NCBI RefSeq assembly: GCF_910589235.1
Contig: NC_060972.1
Span: 4,013,399 to 4,077,398, forward strand
Reading direction: 5' to 3'
Source: Vespa crabro
Taxonomy: Eukaryota > Arthropoda > Insecta > Hymenoptera > Vespidae
DNA: 64,000 nt
A program made the translations under genes and the position numbers. A model generated the notes under the pieces. That model was not told the origin of the DNA, searched no databases, and saw nothing but the letters and a program-made list of their open reading frames with translations. Below are positions 41,394 to 51,995 of this stretch, piece by piece. Position 1 is the stretch's first letter; every line of letters begins with the position of its first letter.

Positions 41394-43355
41394 CATTATT
41401 ATTATTATTATTATTATTGTTATTGTTATTGTTATTGTTATTGTTATTATTATTATTATTATTATTATTCTTATTCTTATTCTTATTGTTATTATTACTA
41501 GGGTGCTATTTTTTATTCTTTCTGCCAAAAAGATTTCATTGTAGTCGAAATTCTATTATTATCAAAATTATCAAGTTATCAAAATTAATTTTATTTTGAA
41601 TATATTTTGTACGCTTAAGTCCTGAAACATATCAATTTCGATATAGAATACTAATTTATCTTGCGATATCATCATTTGCTACGTAAACACTATCTGAAAG
41701 TCTGCAAATATAATTTAGCATGCAGATAATCTTTCCCTTGCTTTCAAATTCGGAATTTTTTAAGAAAATAGAAAAGATCTTTGCCCGTATTATTTAAAGT
41801 TAACATATAATATTAGAGAAATCAGTAATAACATTACGTAACAAAGATATAAAATATGTATGAATTGCGCACGGTTTGGTTGTAAGTAAAAAAAAAAAAA
41901 GAAAAAAGCGCACCAGGTAAATGCAAAGTAAACTTCTTCGGAGATTGAACGAACATACGAAGACTGGGCACCTTCCCAATGAATAGCGTACGCGCTGGCC
42001 TACTCTCGCGAGTCTCTTACAAGTTCATTTCACTGATTAAAAGTACTTCTAAGCTTTGTGTTAACTTCCGTACGTAAGTAGCCGCGGTAGGTATTTTTTG
42101 TATTTGCTATACTTTTTGGAATTTAAACATGTAGTATTTAAGGTACTTCAAAGTCTGCATACCTCATTGTTGATTATTGTGCGGAGATAAGTAACGTACA
42201 ATTGTAATTTTATACAGTAAGATGAGATCGTAGTACCACGGCTTATTCTTTCTTATTTCTAAAACATACCGACGTATATAATGCACAGTAAGTACTCTCT
42301 GTACTGCTTTGCCTTTTTGAAAAAAGAAATGAAGGCACAGTACAGAGCGAGTGTGTGTTTAGAAATATCCGATTAATCTATAACTGGTATATACTTTCTA
42401 ATTTTACTTTATAGAATAATGGACGTTACGAATAAGAAGCACATAATCAGGAATAATGCATGCAGATACCTTATTATCCGTATCATGCATAAAAATAGGA
42501 TACTTTACTTACTGGTTTGGATGACTTCGTTGTAAGGAAACTATAAACACAATGCATATGTAGATACTTTTACCAATTATCCAGGCTGACATATTAGCAA
42601 TTCTAATTCATCGTTACCCAAAATGATCGAGTAAAAAAGAGATGAAAAAAGAAAAGTAAACAAAGAGAGTCGAGTCACAATTGTTTCTTCATACACGTAA
42701 TTTCTTTAGCCCGTCCATAAGTATATATAGTTGTGCTTGAGCTATAAATAGAAAATTCCATTTCCTCGAAAATAAAGAGAAAAAAAATGAATAAATAAAT
42801 AAGTAAATACAAAAAAGTAAATAAATGAAAAAAAGTAAATAAATAAAAATATTAAAGACATTCTATCTTAGATGGTGCAATTGTTGGTTCTGCATAGAGA
42901 GAAAGAGAGATAAAACATACATATCATTTAAAAACATCATCCTTGATGATTCGCCATTTCGAATAGATTCTCAGGGATTAAGAGAGATCTCATAATAGCA
43001 TAACGCGTAGTAGTTGGGCGATCTTGATTAGATTGTAATTTTCTAATGATACTTTTAGCTGCGTATAAGCATGCCGATGGTAAGAAAATAGATGGTCGCA
43101 GAGTATTGGTTGACGTGGAGCGTGCAAGAACGGTAAAAGGGTGGCTCCCTCGACGACTTGGTGGTGGTCTAGGTGGTACTCGCAGAGGTGGACCTGATGT
43201 GAATATAAAGCACTCCGGTAGGGAAGATAACGAAAGAGAAAGAAAACGATATCGTCTCGAGCAAGAGAGGGAAACCTCAGGGCGAGGGCTGGACAGGGAC
43301 AGGTAAAATGAATTTCCTCAAATTTTTTTCCATCCAATTACGTCAAATCGTTGCT

Positions 43356-43411
<56 letters not shown>

Positions 43412-44089
43412 TATTTGTATTATTTTCTTTTTGTGTTTTTTCTTTTTTCTAGGGATCGCGATCGTTTGGACAGAGAACGCAGAAGGTCACGCGATCGTAA
43501 ACGAAGATCAAGGAGTAGGTCACGCGATCGGAAACGTAGACATAGTCGAGATCGTTTACCGGATCCTGACATTGAGGAAATTCAAAGAGACGAACGACCA
43601 CGCGACAGAAGAGATCGTGATCGTGATCGTGATCGTGATCGAGATCGTAAAAGGAGTAACGATCGTGATCGCGATCGCGATAGGGATAGGAAGAGAAATA
43701 AAAGGGACAGAGATCGTGAACGTAGGGATAGAAAAGATCGTGGTGATCGTCAAGACGAAGATACCAAGGAAATTCGTATTAAGGAGGAACCTTTGGATGG
43801 TATATTTTAAATACTTATTTAAAAAAAAAAAGAAGAAAAATTCATGCGTGGCTAAAAATTTTGCAAAATTTCACTTTCATGTATTTAACAACGTGAAATC
43901 ATATTGCCTTTTTTTTTTTTTTCAGATTATCCCGATTATAGTAACACGTTTTCAACGTCAGGATCGTATTTCACCGCAGTCAAGTATGAAGACGATAACG
44001 ATCAAGAAGTCGAAGAAAAATATAGAATTCCCGAAGGTCGCCCTGATCCACCCCCATACAATAATTACGACTCTGTACAAGATTATTGA
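39291..44089 (+). CDS. snRNP70K: U1 small nuclear ribonucleoprotein 70 kDa (U1-70K), complete, 7 coding exons
   Basis: The joined exons 39291-39434, 39792-39974, 40080-40142, 40217-40298, 43059-43302, 43453-43799 and 43926-44089 total 1227 bases (408 residues plus TGA). Every junction is GT-AG and keeps frame. In the family this nuclear protein binds stem-loop 1 of U1 snRNA and, in the U1 snRNP, helps recognise 5' splice sites. Visible parts: an N-terminal U1-70K segment beginning MTQFLPPNLL (about residues 1-100); an RRM (about 102-180) with RNP2 LFVARI at 104-109 and RNP1 RGYAFIEY at 143-150; the family signature WLPRRLGGGLGGTRRGG after the RRM; an Arg-Asp/Arg-Glu/Arg-Ser tail (about 215-350); and an acidic Tyr/Pro-rich end. 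The length is close to the usual 400-450 residues. The start has an insect-like CAAAATG context. No key RRM motif is missing. Unusual are the 2760-base intron 4 and a stop-free 105-base intron 2. The identification rests on near word-for-word agreement with the family across the RRM. Confidence 0.97.
39792..39974 (+). CDS. snRNP70K: U1-70K coding exon 2 (residues 49-109)
   Basis: The exon begins after an AAAAG acceptor with DPKDTPPP. It contains the basic helix RLERRRRERAEQ and ends with the RNP2 strand LFVARI at a phase 0 donor, ATA|GTGAGT. The family sequence continues directly into exon 3 (NYDTSESKLR), which fixes the junction. Confidence 0.95.
39975..40079 (+). other. U1-70K intron 2, 105 bases, stop-free and in frame
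   Basis: The intron begins GTGAGT and ends TTATTTCAG. It is exactly 35 codons long and has no stop in the host frame, so a retained transcript would stay open. It would put 35 residues between RRM strand 1 (RNP2) and helix 1, which would probably disrupt RNA binding. Normal removal is supported by family continuity across the junction. Confidence 0.85.
40080..40142 (+). CDS. snRNP70K: U1-70K coding exon 3 (residues 110-130)
   Basis: This 63-base exon encodes NYDTSESKLRREFEVYGPVKK, which is RRM helix 1 and the start of strand 2. Both ends are in phase 0. The acceptor is TTTCAG and the donor AAG|GTATAA. Confidence 0.95.
40217..40298 (+). CDS. snRNP70K: U1-70K coding exon 4 (residues 131-157 plus first base of 158)
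   Basis: It encodes IVVIHNTINGKPRGYAFIEY and EHERDMH, carrying the RNP1 motif RGYAFIEY. It starts after TTTTTCAG and ends in phase 1 at a strong donor, ACT|GTAAGT. The split Ser codon is completed in exon 5, or in the candidate stop-containing exon described at 40583. Confidence 0.95.
40583..40656 (+). other. Candidate stop-containing (poison) cassette exon in U1-70K intron 4
   Basis: A pyrimidine-rich stretch ending TTCTTGGTACAG stands just before a GC-richer segment in an AT-rich intron. Joined to exon 4 in phase 1 it reads S-WWPLPATSAVHYSMQNP and then stops at TGA (40636-40638). Two donors are plausible: ATAG|GTTTGT after 40656 (74 bases) and TGTG|GTAAGA after 40669 (87 bases). A possible branch site (TTGATTAAT) lies about 35 bases upstream of the acceptor. 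Inclusion would truncate the protein inside the RRM. No transcript evidence is available here. Confidence 0.4.
41297..41490. repeat. Imperfect (TTA)n array within U1-70K intron 4
   Basis: Nearly 200 bases of TTA with ATC, TTG and TTC variants. It makes Leu, Tyr or Ile pseudo-proteins in several frames. Confidence 0.9.
43059..43302 (+). CDS. snRNP70K: U1-70K coding exon 5 (residues 158-238, part of 239)
   Basis: It opens by completing Ser158 (T|CT) and encodes AYKHADGKKIDGRRVLVDVE, the last part of the RRM. The family-specific WLPRRLGGGLGGTRRGG segment and the start of the charged tail follow. It ends in phase 2 at CAG|GTAAAA. Confidence 0.95.
43360..43406. repeat. (TA)n microsatellite in U1-70K intron 5
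   Basis: About 23 TA units inside a 150-base intron, some 50 bases upstream of the exon 6 acceptor. Confidence 0.9.
43453..43799 (+). CDS. snRNP70K: U1-70K coding exon 6 (residues 240-354), Arg-Asp/Arg-Ser tail
   Basis: The frame is fixed by exon 5 phase 2 and the TTTTTTCTAG acceptor. It encodes alternating RD, RE and RS dipeptides, then KEEPLD. Such tails are typical of U1-70K and mediate contacts with SR proteins. Part of it (about 43613-43648) is a nearly pure GATCGT hexamer array, so repeat number may vary. The donor is GATG|GTATAT. Other frames over this exon are also open because of the repeats and are not genes. Confidence 0.95.
43926..44089 (+). CDS. snRNP70K: U1-70K terminal coding exon 7 (residues 355-408)
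   Basis: The exon follows a long T tract and TTCAG. It encodes the Asp/Tyr/Pro-rich C-terminus (DYPDYSNTFS to YDSVQDY) and ends with TGA. The acidic end after the basic tail is as expected for insect U1-70K. It is read in frame with exon 6 through a split Asp codon. Confidence 0.93.
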
Positions 44090-44633
44090 TCTCAGTAATA
44101 TGCCTTATGACGTTTTCTCTCTGCCCGCGACGAATCGATGCGACCATCAATAATGTTATATTGTATTTCCTATTGTTATTAGTGTAATGCTGTACTTACC
44201 GCATTTGAGTACCGAATTGTATAGTGGAATGGAAAATTAATGACCAGATATTCTATTGGCATATTGCAAGGTAAGCAGCTTTGATCTACGTTTATAATTA
44301 GCCGTTCCTTGGTAATTAATTTAGAATATTACATATTTTTCGTCGTTGGAACGAAAGGTAAAATTTCATTGAAATTTTTAAGATTGGAATGTATTAAATA
44401 CAATATTCTAGCAGTTCAAACAGAACCTCGCAATATGGAACACACATACACAGAAGTTCATAAACGTTTTCAACCTTATTGCTACCACAAATAAAAAGTA
44501 CTGTCACTCGCTGTATTTGTACATACATAATATGAGTATATGAATGAATTGAAATTCTTCATGATAACTGCTGCATGTATATTTATATATGTATATATGT
44601 ATATATATATATATATTTATATATATAAATATA

Positions 44634-44674
<41 letters not shown>

Positions 44675-44698
44675 ATGTATGTATATGAGTATATTTAA

Positions 44699-44732
<34 letters not shown>

Positions 44733-44760
44733 TGTATATATATTCAAATAAAATAAAGGA
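44090..44760 (+). terminator. snRNP70K 3' UTR with poly(A) signals at 44490, 44747 and 44752
   Basis: The first AATAAA after the stop is at 44490-44495, giving a 3' UTR of roughly 420 bases. Two overlapping AATAAA copies at 44747-44757 follow a (TA)n-rich stretch and could give a longer form. No other coding sequence is seen here. Confidence 0.6.
44588..44735. repeat. (TA)n-rich tract in the snRNP70K 3' region
   Basis: Several (TA)n runs separated by short variants lie between the proximal and distal poly(A) signals. Confidence 0.85.
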
Positions 44761-47045
44761 TATAATTCATTTGTTAGATATATTTAAAAGGCATAAATGG
44801 CTCTCCATAGGATTAATATCCTTTTTTTTTTTTTGTTATTGGATAATATATCTTTTATTTTATTCTTTTTACGTTTATTATATCTATGTCAAATAGAAGA
44901 AAATAATTATGGAATTAGATTTATCCTGAGACGTCAAAGATTATGGAAAAATGAGATATTTTTTTTTTTTTTTAATTAAATATCTATTTGTATTTTATAT
45001 CATTAGATGTGAGAAGACTATTTAGAAAGATTATTTTTCTTCGATTTGAATTTAACGCCATTTTGTTTGTAACTACGTTAGTTTTACCAATGAATTCGAA
45101 TTCTTAGATAAAAATCAATATATCATATTTAACTGTATTTTTAAATCAAGCAATAGAGAGAAAGAGAGAGTGAGAGAGAGAGAGAGAGAGAGAGAAGAAA
45201 ACGCCGCATTTTAGTGTTCATTCTACGGAAATGAGAATTTCTTTCTCGAACGAGTTGAAAACTCGTTATCCAATCGAAATACCTTTTTTTTTCGTGTCGT
45301 AAATTGCTTGGACGAGAGCTCAACGATTTTTACGTATTTCCGGTTTAACTGTTTCCTCTATTATGTTTTCGAATAATATTCCCGAATGAAAGTGCGAATT
45401 ATTCTTAAGAAAATAATTTTATGATTTCGCCAATAATTATATTAAAAGTAAATCAATGATGTAAAGCCGAGTTTAAAATGAAAACTTCGAAATATATAAT
45501 CGATAGATTGTCGGAACATTACGGAGGTTATGTGATCTTATTGCAACTGCATTGTTGCGGTAAGTATATGCACTTGTACAAAACAATCAATTTTCTTTTT
45601 TCTGCTTTTTTTTTTTCCTTTTTTTTTTTCTTTTTTGGTTATTCATAAATAGTTGGAACAAATTATAATGTTAGTATCTTTTTTAGAAAACTTCATTATG
45701 CAGTTTCGAAATAATCAACGCTTAGCAGTACGTATTTTTAAGTTAATACATTTCTTCAATGGTAAGATAAATTTGACTATTAACATTTACTATACTTATT
45801 GAAGACGGTCTAGAATTAATTTTAGATTTTGTTTTCCTTCTGTGTGATTATTTAATTAAATTTTGTAATTCCAATGATAAGATAGATTTAATTATAAATG
45901 ATTATTATAGTTAATCAAGATAACACGAGTAACATATGATTAATTTTATTCGTTCGATTGTATTTTTGTGTAATTTAATTAATTCATGTAATTGCAAGAT
46001 CAAGATGGATAATCTTGTTATAAACAATTACTATATTATTTACTATAATTTGGATAAATTGCGATTCTTTATATATATATATATACGTATATATATATAT
46101 ATATATATATATTACACACACACACATATACACATATCTTTTTTTTTTGGAGTGTAATTCAATTAATTCTTGTAATTCTTGTAATCAATATTAAGATACA
46201 ATTTAATTATAAACAGTCATTATAATTATTCAAAATAATTTGAGCAAATCACAATTGATTTTATATTCTATTTGATTTTCGTGTAGTACTATCGATTTAG
46301 GTTACCCGCGAATTTTGAAAACGATTATTCGAACAATTAATTAAATAAGAAACTAGTATCGTTTGTAAATGTACGCCCACCTTAACATTTCCAAGCAATC
46401 AAGTTTTCCTTAATGTTTAATTATTCTTTCGGCGGAGTTATAAAGCACTTTTTTGTTTTGTTTTGTGCTAGTTGGCAGTAGCCGCGGATGGAAAGTTAAG
46501 TTGCGAATGTTTTAGTAACGAACCTGCCTCTGCATTACCCTTTTATGCGGCATCGCAGTTTCACGACTTCTTTTTTATATTTTTTATTTGTATCTTATTT
46601 TTATTCACTCTACGTTTTTACAGTAACTCACGAAACATATATACATAGATATGTACATACAAGTTTTTAAATCCGCATGCATACGTACGTACATACATAC
46701 ATATGTATGTACATATTTGTTCTATTCATCATGTTTCCTATTTTATAGAAAAACATAGTTTTTCGCGATTCATTAAAAATGCAATTGTCTCTGACAAGTA
46801 AATTAAAATATTTTTTTTTTCTTTTTCTTCTTTTGTCCAAATATCCAATGAGAATGAACAAATGTATTTTTCGTAAATACTTACAAGTACAATAAACCAT
46901 GCAATATTATTAATTATACATACAAATGTATAGTTTGGTTAACATGGTCTTTGTTTCGTAAAAATAATAATAAGTGGCGACCATTATACATTTTCGCCAC
47001 ATAAATTAAACGCTATATCTAAAAATAATATCCTTTGTATAAACG

Positions 47046-47076
<31 letters not shown>

Positions 47077-47232
47077 AAGAAGATGCGAATGTATTGGCAT
47101 ATTTAATACTGAACATTGCAGTCTTGTTTTGTTCAAAAGCGAACGAAAACAAAATTTATTTCACTTGGCAATATTCGTTGGCTTACTCCATCATCGTCCT
47201 GTATATGTTATAAGAAAATTTGCATATAGTAA

Positions 47233-47273
<41 letters not shown>

Positions 47274-47730
47274 TATGCACGTACTCGTTTGTTCGTACGA
47301 GATAATACTTTTTAATGGAGTAATCGATCCGATTTCTCAATGTCATAATGACTTTTTAGGATATATGGTCGATAAAGTTTCACATTAATTTATATTGAGT
47401 TTGCGTTCCACTAGAGAAACGTGATCGATCGATCCTTGAGAAAAAAAAGGCTAACGATCTTTCCTAATAAATTTCATTTTAACGTAGCCAATCAAACATG
47501 CTTGGAAGTTATAATCGAACCGTAATGACATATTAGCACGGATATTTTCGTTTCTCCCAAACGAAGGGACATAAGGAAAATAAAGTAAAAATAACACGAA
47601 AAAACAAAAAAAAAAAAAAATAATGATTTAAGTCTATCAAAGCAAATAAGCCCAACTTTCTCGACTAGTTCTTCCCCGAGTCTCTGATCCGCAAGGTGCT
47701 CAATTATTAGCGCTGGGGATCGGTTTCGAC
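44761..47730. other. No recognisable gene; AT-rich
   Basis: Apart from the tandem repeat above this holds (GA)n at 45168-45194 and 47058-47078, (TA)n at 47236-47271 and poly-T/A tracts. No coding or RNA gene signature was found. Confidence 0.65.
45735..46290. repeat. Diverged tandem repeat, about four copies (period ~115-125)
   Basis: Each copy carries a TGTAATT/CAATGRTAAGATA segment followed by TTTAATTATAAA-like, GATTAATTTTATT-like and TTTTTGTGT-like segments. Anchors lie near 45757, 45872, 45987 and 46170. The last spacing is longer because a (TA)n/(CA)n tract (46073-46132) is inserted. Confidence 0.55.
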
Positions 47731-47734
<4 letters not shown>

Positions 47735-47767
<33 letters not shown>

Positions 47768-48340
47768 TGTGAGAGAGAGAGAGAGATAGATAGACTTAGT
47801 TGGATATCGTGGATTCAACGACGTGGAAGCAGCGTGGAAGTAGAGAGAGAGAGAGAGAGGAAGAAGGATGAGGAGGTGACGGTTAGAAGAAGGTGGAAGG
47901 GAGTAAGGTAGAGGGAGGTTTGAGATAGGGAAGGGAGAACAGAGAGAGAGAGAGAAGGTTAAAGAGGGTTAGAGCAAGATAGAGGATTCGTGGATAGGGC
48001 GCAGGTGTGTCGAATGGTCTGTCTCTCTCTTTCCAACGAGTATATGCGACTATGCGCGCGCGAAACCGAGCACCGAGATAGAGAAAAGGGGGGAAGGGTG
48101 GGCGTGTGTGAGAGCGAGAAAGAGAGAGGGTGAGAAAGGGATAGTAGTGGGGGTAGTAGTAGTAGTAGTAGGAGGAGGAGGCAAACCAAGGGAATAGTGT
48201 GGTGTATACACAGGTAGATGGTAACGGATGAAGGGTAAGAGAAAAAGGGAGGAGATTGCCAGGGGTTGGAGGTGGAGAAAGAGAGAGAGAGAGGAGGCAG
48301 AGGAGGATGAGGAGGATGAGGTTGGCATGGAGGTGGTGGA
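47735..48340. repeat. Purine-rich (GA/GGA/GTA) tract
   Basis: Long A/G-rich stretch with (GA)n at 47735-47787, (AGT)n near 48155-48170 and GGA runs to 48340. The minus strand translates as Pro/Ser/Leu-rich low complexity. Confidence 0.75.
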
Positions 48341-48476
48341 GGAGGCAAGCTTGGTGCGTCAGAGCCTGCAGTGAGCCCGGCAGTGAGGCGAAACGTTGGG
48401 CTCCGCGCGGGAGTCTCGTGGCCGCCCGCTTTTCTTTCAGTCGGGGTGCCTTTTTCCATTACACCCGACCCCCTTC

Positions 48477-48855
48477 TTCTTCTTCTTCTTCTTCTTCTTC
48501 TACTTCTTTTTCTTCTTTTTCTTCTTCTTCTTCTTCTACTACTTCTATTTCTTTTTCTACTTCTATCACTATTACTGCTACTATTACTACTACTATTACT
48601 ATTACTACAGCAACAATAAGAACAATAACAACAATAACAACAACAATAACAATTATTACTTCTTATTCTTCTTCTTCTTCTTCTTCTTATTCTTATTCTT
48701 ATTCTTATTCTTATACTTATTCTTCTTTTTCTTCTACTTCTATTAATATTACTACTACTATTGTCACTGCTCGATCATATAAAATAATCGGTGTCGACAC
48801 ACTTATGACAATTATTCTTCTTTACTGCTACTACTATTACTACTGCTATTACTAT

Positions 48856-48893
<38 letters not shown>

Positions 48894-49133
48894 TTACTAT
48901 CGGTATTGCTATTAATACTACGACGAACCAGACGACGAAATTAGTAACAACTGGCAACAAAAACAAGCAGAGAAGCACAGGAACAACAACAACAACAACA
49001 ACAACAACAACGACGACGACGACGACGACAATCGTGACCGAGGACTCGTAGGCATCACAGCGTCCTCCCAAAGCATGCATGCACGCACGCACGCACGTTC
49101 GCTCGCTCGCTCGCTCGCACGCACACACGCACG
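48477..49133. repeat. Mosaic block of tri- and tetranucleotide repeats
   Basis: In order: (TTC)n, (TTA/CTA)n, (AAC/AAT)n at 48606-48655, (TTC/TTA)n, then (CTA)n at 48825-48900, (AAC)n-(GAC)n at 48980-49029, and CACG/CGCT tetramers at 49078-49131. All open frames here are repeat translations. Confidence 0.85.
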
Positions 49134-49320
49134 ATCTCTTCTTTTTCTTTATTCCTCTTCTTCTTTTATCTTCATTCTTCTTATTATTTTCAACATGTCG
49201 ATCGAGATCCAACGGACCTAACGAGGGAACAAGAAAGAGTTTGAGAGGATGTGAATGTATGAAATGAACGGATGATCACGATCATCGATAACCCCTCTCT
49301 TTCTCTCTCTCTTTCTCTCT

Positions 49321-49321
<1 letters not shown>

Positions 49322-49381
<60 letters not shown>

Positions 49382-49382
49382 G
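49322..49382. repeat. (ATCT)n tetranucleotide microsatellite
   Basis: About 15 uninterrupted units; degenerate relatives occur at 51000-51125. Confidence 0.9.
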
Positions 49383-49734
49383 ATCTATCTTTCTCTATGT
49401 CACTTCGTCTCCTCCTATTCGTAGTAACGGTGAAACAAACGTGTGCTTACGATTAGGCCGCGTTGACCTCGAGGACCGGTCGAATACGATCAAATCTCCC
49501 GAAAGTGTTGAAGCGAGCCTAGACAACGGAGTTTCTTTCTTCCTTTCTTTCTTTCTTCTTTTCTCTTCTCTTTTCTTCTCTTCTACTTGAAGTCATCGAG
49601 TTTGTTTCTCTGAGGAAGAGGAAGAAAAAGAGAAAGAAAAAGAAGAAGAAGAAGAAGAAGTAGATAAGTTCAAATCGGTGATTAGAAATAATTGCAGAGG
49701 ATCGGTGTGCGGGTGACGGACCTTTTTTTCGTGA

Positions 49735-49880
49735 CAGAAGGAGGGAAAAAAAGAAGAAGAAGAAGAGGAGGAGGAGGAGAAGGAGGAGGAAGTGGAAGAG
49801 GTGTAGAAGGAGAAGGAGGAGGAGGTGGAGGAGGTGGTGGAGGTGGTGGATGGTGAAAGAGGGGAATATAGCTCTGAAGG
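49735..49880. repeat. Purine-rich GGA/GAA/GGT tract
   Basis: About 140 bases almost without pyrimidines on this strand, with many GG pairs. It could form triplex or G-quadruplex structures. Confidence 0.7.
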
Positions 49881-49894
49881 GGTGAGGTAAAGGT

Positions 49895-50150
49895 GGGTGG
49901 GTGCATTCGGTGGTGCAGACGGCGTGCGGCGTCGTGTGTTGCCTCTCTTACCCCGCGATCTCTCTCACGCACCGCCAATGCGGCTGAGATCGCGCGATCC
50001 CATTGGCCGACATCGTGCCGTGGTGTCAGCGATGGGTACGTCCAGGTTCGACGCTCCTGCTTGACCAAGAACGTCCTGCGGAATCCTTCGCGTCGTGTCC
50101 CTTTCTCTTCTAAGAAACGTTTCACGAAACTTCGCGGACCGGGGAAAAGA
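49895..50150. promoter_or_regulatory. GC-rich promoter-like block with two CCAAT motifs
   Basis: CpG-rich unique sequence with CCAAT at 49975-49979 and ATTGG at 50002-50006. It is followed by (TA)n at 50183-50249 and an initiator-like TTCAGTG at 50306-50312. Open frames on both strands lack family features. A rightward non-coding first exon after 50308 is possible. Confidence 0.3.
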
Positions 50151-50199
50151 AAATTGAGAAGGAAAAAGTGGATGGATTGTGTATATATATATATATATA

Positions 50200-50249
<50 letters not shown>

Positions 50250-51394
50250 ATCCACATATATGTATATGTGGGTATATTACCAGAGAGAAATAGTGTGTGA
50301 GTGTGTTCAGTGTCATCTCGTCTTCGTTCCTTATTTTCCGTGTTCGTGAACCAGGACTAATGGTCCTGCGACTTAAGCGCATCCTTTCTTCTTCATCATC
50401 AATCTACTAAGAAGAATTCAGCCAAGGTCGTTGATACCTCGCAACGATGACTATAACGGTTACGACGTATAGGACTTGATCATGGTGTACCTTTTTACGA
50501 ATAACTTCGTTTCTTATCGTCATTTTCTTCAGTGTCTAATCATATCGTTAGGATTTTCTTTAGCTTTATTTACTCGTCGAATCCTTTTCTTCTTCTTCTT
50601 CTTCTTCTTCTTCTTCTTTTTCTCGAAGAAGAAGAGAACGAACGAGTATACGAGAAATTAACGACGTCGATTTATCGTAAAGAAGAATCGGTTCTATCTC
50701 TCTCTCTCTCTCTCTCTCTCTTTTCCTTTCTCTCGTGAAAACACGTGGGATCATCTTCCATTATTTTTCTTATTTTCATTCCACTTTATCTTCTTTACTC
50801 TCTATTCCTTTCTATTCCTTTCTTCCCTTCGCTAATCCAAGATCTCTCACATCGTTATTCCATGGACGAACCTTTAGAAGGCGACCTGTAGCGTTTGGAT
50901 CGAGCGTTGCCAAACACGCGGCTTTTCTCTCACCCTCTTGATAAGATCATCAGGGTTGTGGTCACTTCATTAGAAATATCAAAAAACTCTTAACACATTT
51001 ATTCACCTATTTATTTATCCATTTATTTATCTATCTATCTTTCTATCTATCTATCTGTCTGTCTATCTGTCTATCTATTTATTTAATTTATCGATCTATC
51101 TATCCATCTATCTCAATCTATTAAAATTCAAGGATTTCATATTCTGATTTCGTCGTTTATCATCGTACGATCGTGATTTTTCGTTCGTTCAAAGGGATCG
51201 AAGAGGATCAGAGAAAGGGGTGGTTGGTATGAATGCGAGATAAAGTGTGTCAGTGGGACGATAGCCGAGGTTTTAGTGAATGTAAACGCGTTTTCTCTGC
51301 GTGCTTGAGCTTGCTTGCCTGCCTGCCTGCGTGTCTTTCTTGTTTCTATTGTTTCTTCTTCTTCTTTTTCGTTTTTTTTTTCGTTTTTCTTTTC

Positions 51395-51436
<42 letters not shown>

Positions 51437-51947
51437 ATCTATCTATCTATCGCTCTCTTATTCTATTATCATCTTTCCTTAATCACAAACCAACGAACAA
51501 AAGAAGATAAATCCTTTTGTTTCAAGTTTATTCGAATTTATGAGGATAGAGGGAGATAGATATGTGGATATGGAAGAGGGGGGGTTGGTTTTGGTTGGCA
51601 ATCGAAAATTTTCATAATTTTCTTTTGCAAAAACTTTGTCATTTTTCGTGCTTAGTATTATACGAGAACGTCGTTATCGTGCCGGTTTAAAAAAAAAGGA
51701 TATCATTGGGAATCCTGAACTGTCGTTGGTTCTTCTTTCTTGTGGCTGAAAAAGGAAAGGAAAGGAAAGGAAAAGGAAAGGAAAAAAGAAAAGAGAAGAA
51801 AAGAGGAAAAAGAAGGAGAGTGCAGTGCGTATCTACTTACCTGTTTTATATCCTCCTCCCCTGCCACGTTATGCATGGCCGGTGAAAGTTTGCTTCAACG
51901 AGTGCATTGATCTACTGAAGTTAAGAGGTAAGAGAGAGCGAGAGAGC

Positions 51948-51995
<48 letters not shown>

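Larger units (their letters stand above)
40299..43058 (+). other. U1-70K intron 4, long (2760 bases), probably regulatory
   Basis: This intron is 7 to 37 times longer than the others in the gene. Its first ~450 bases and the block at about 41920-42400 are complex, non-repetitive sequence with splice-like motifs and complementary segments. Between them lie (TTA)n and (TA)n arrays at 40946-41000 and about 41297-41490. It ends with a branch-like TTCTAAT and the acceptor TACTTTTAG. Regulatory function is inferred from length and structure; intron identity is firm. Confidence 0.85.

Noticed and set aside
41279..41599. 106-codon Leu-rich frame
   Set aside because: Translation of a (TTA)n array inside intron 4.
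43556..43753. Minus-strand frame rich in Thr and Ile under exon 6
   Set aside because: It is the reverse complement of the Arg-Asp coding repeat.
43308..44153. 281-codon open frame over U1-70K exons 6-7
   Set aside because: It is a shifted frame created by the GATCGT-type repeats and it reads through introns. The U1-70K frame has family similarity and matching splice phases.
48256..48915. 219-codon Ser/Thr/Tyr-rich frame
   Set aside because: Translation of adjoining microsatellites, with no stable composition or domain.
49682..50300. Overlapping frames of 135-191 codons on both strands
   Set aside because: They run through (TA)n and polypurine tracts. The unique middle part lacks recognisable domains.
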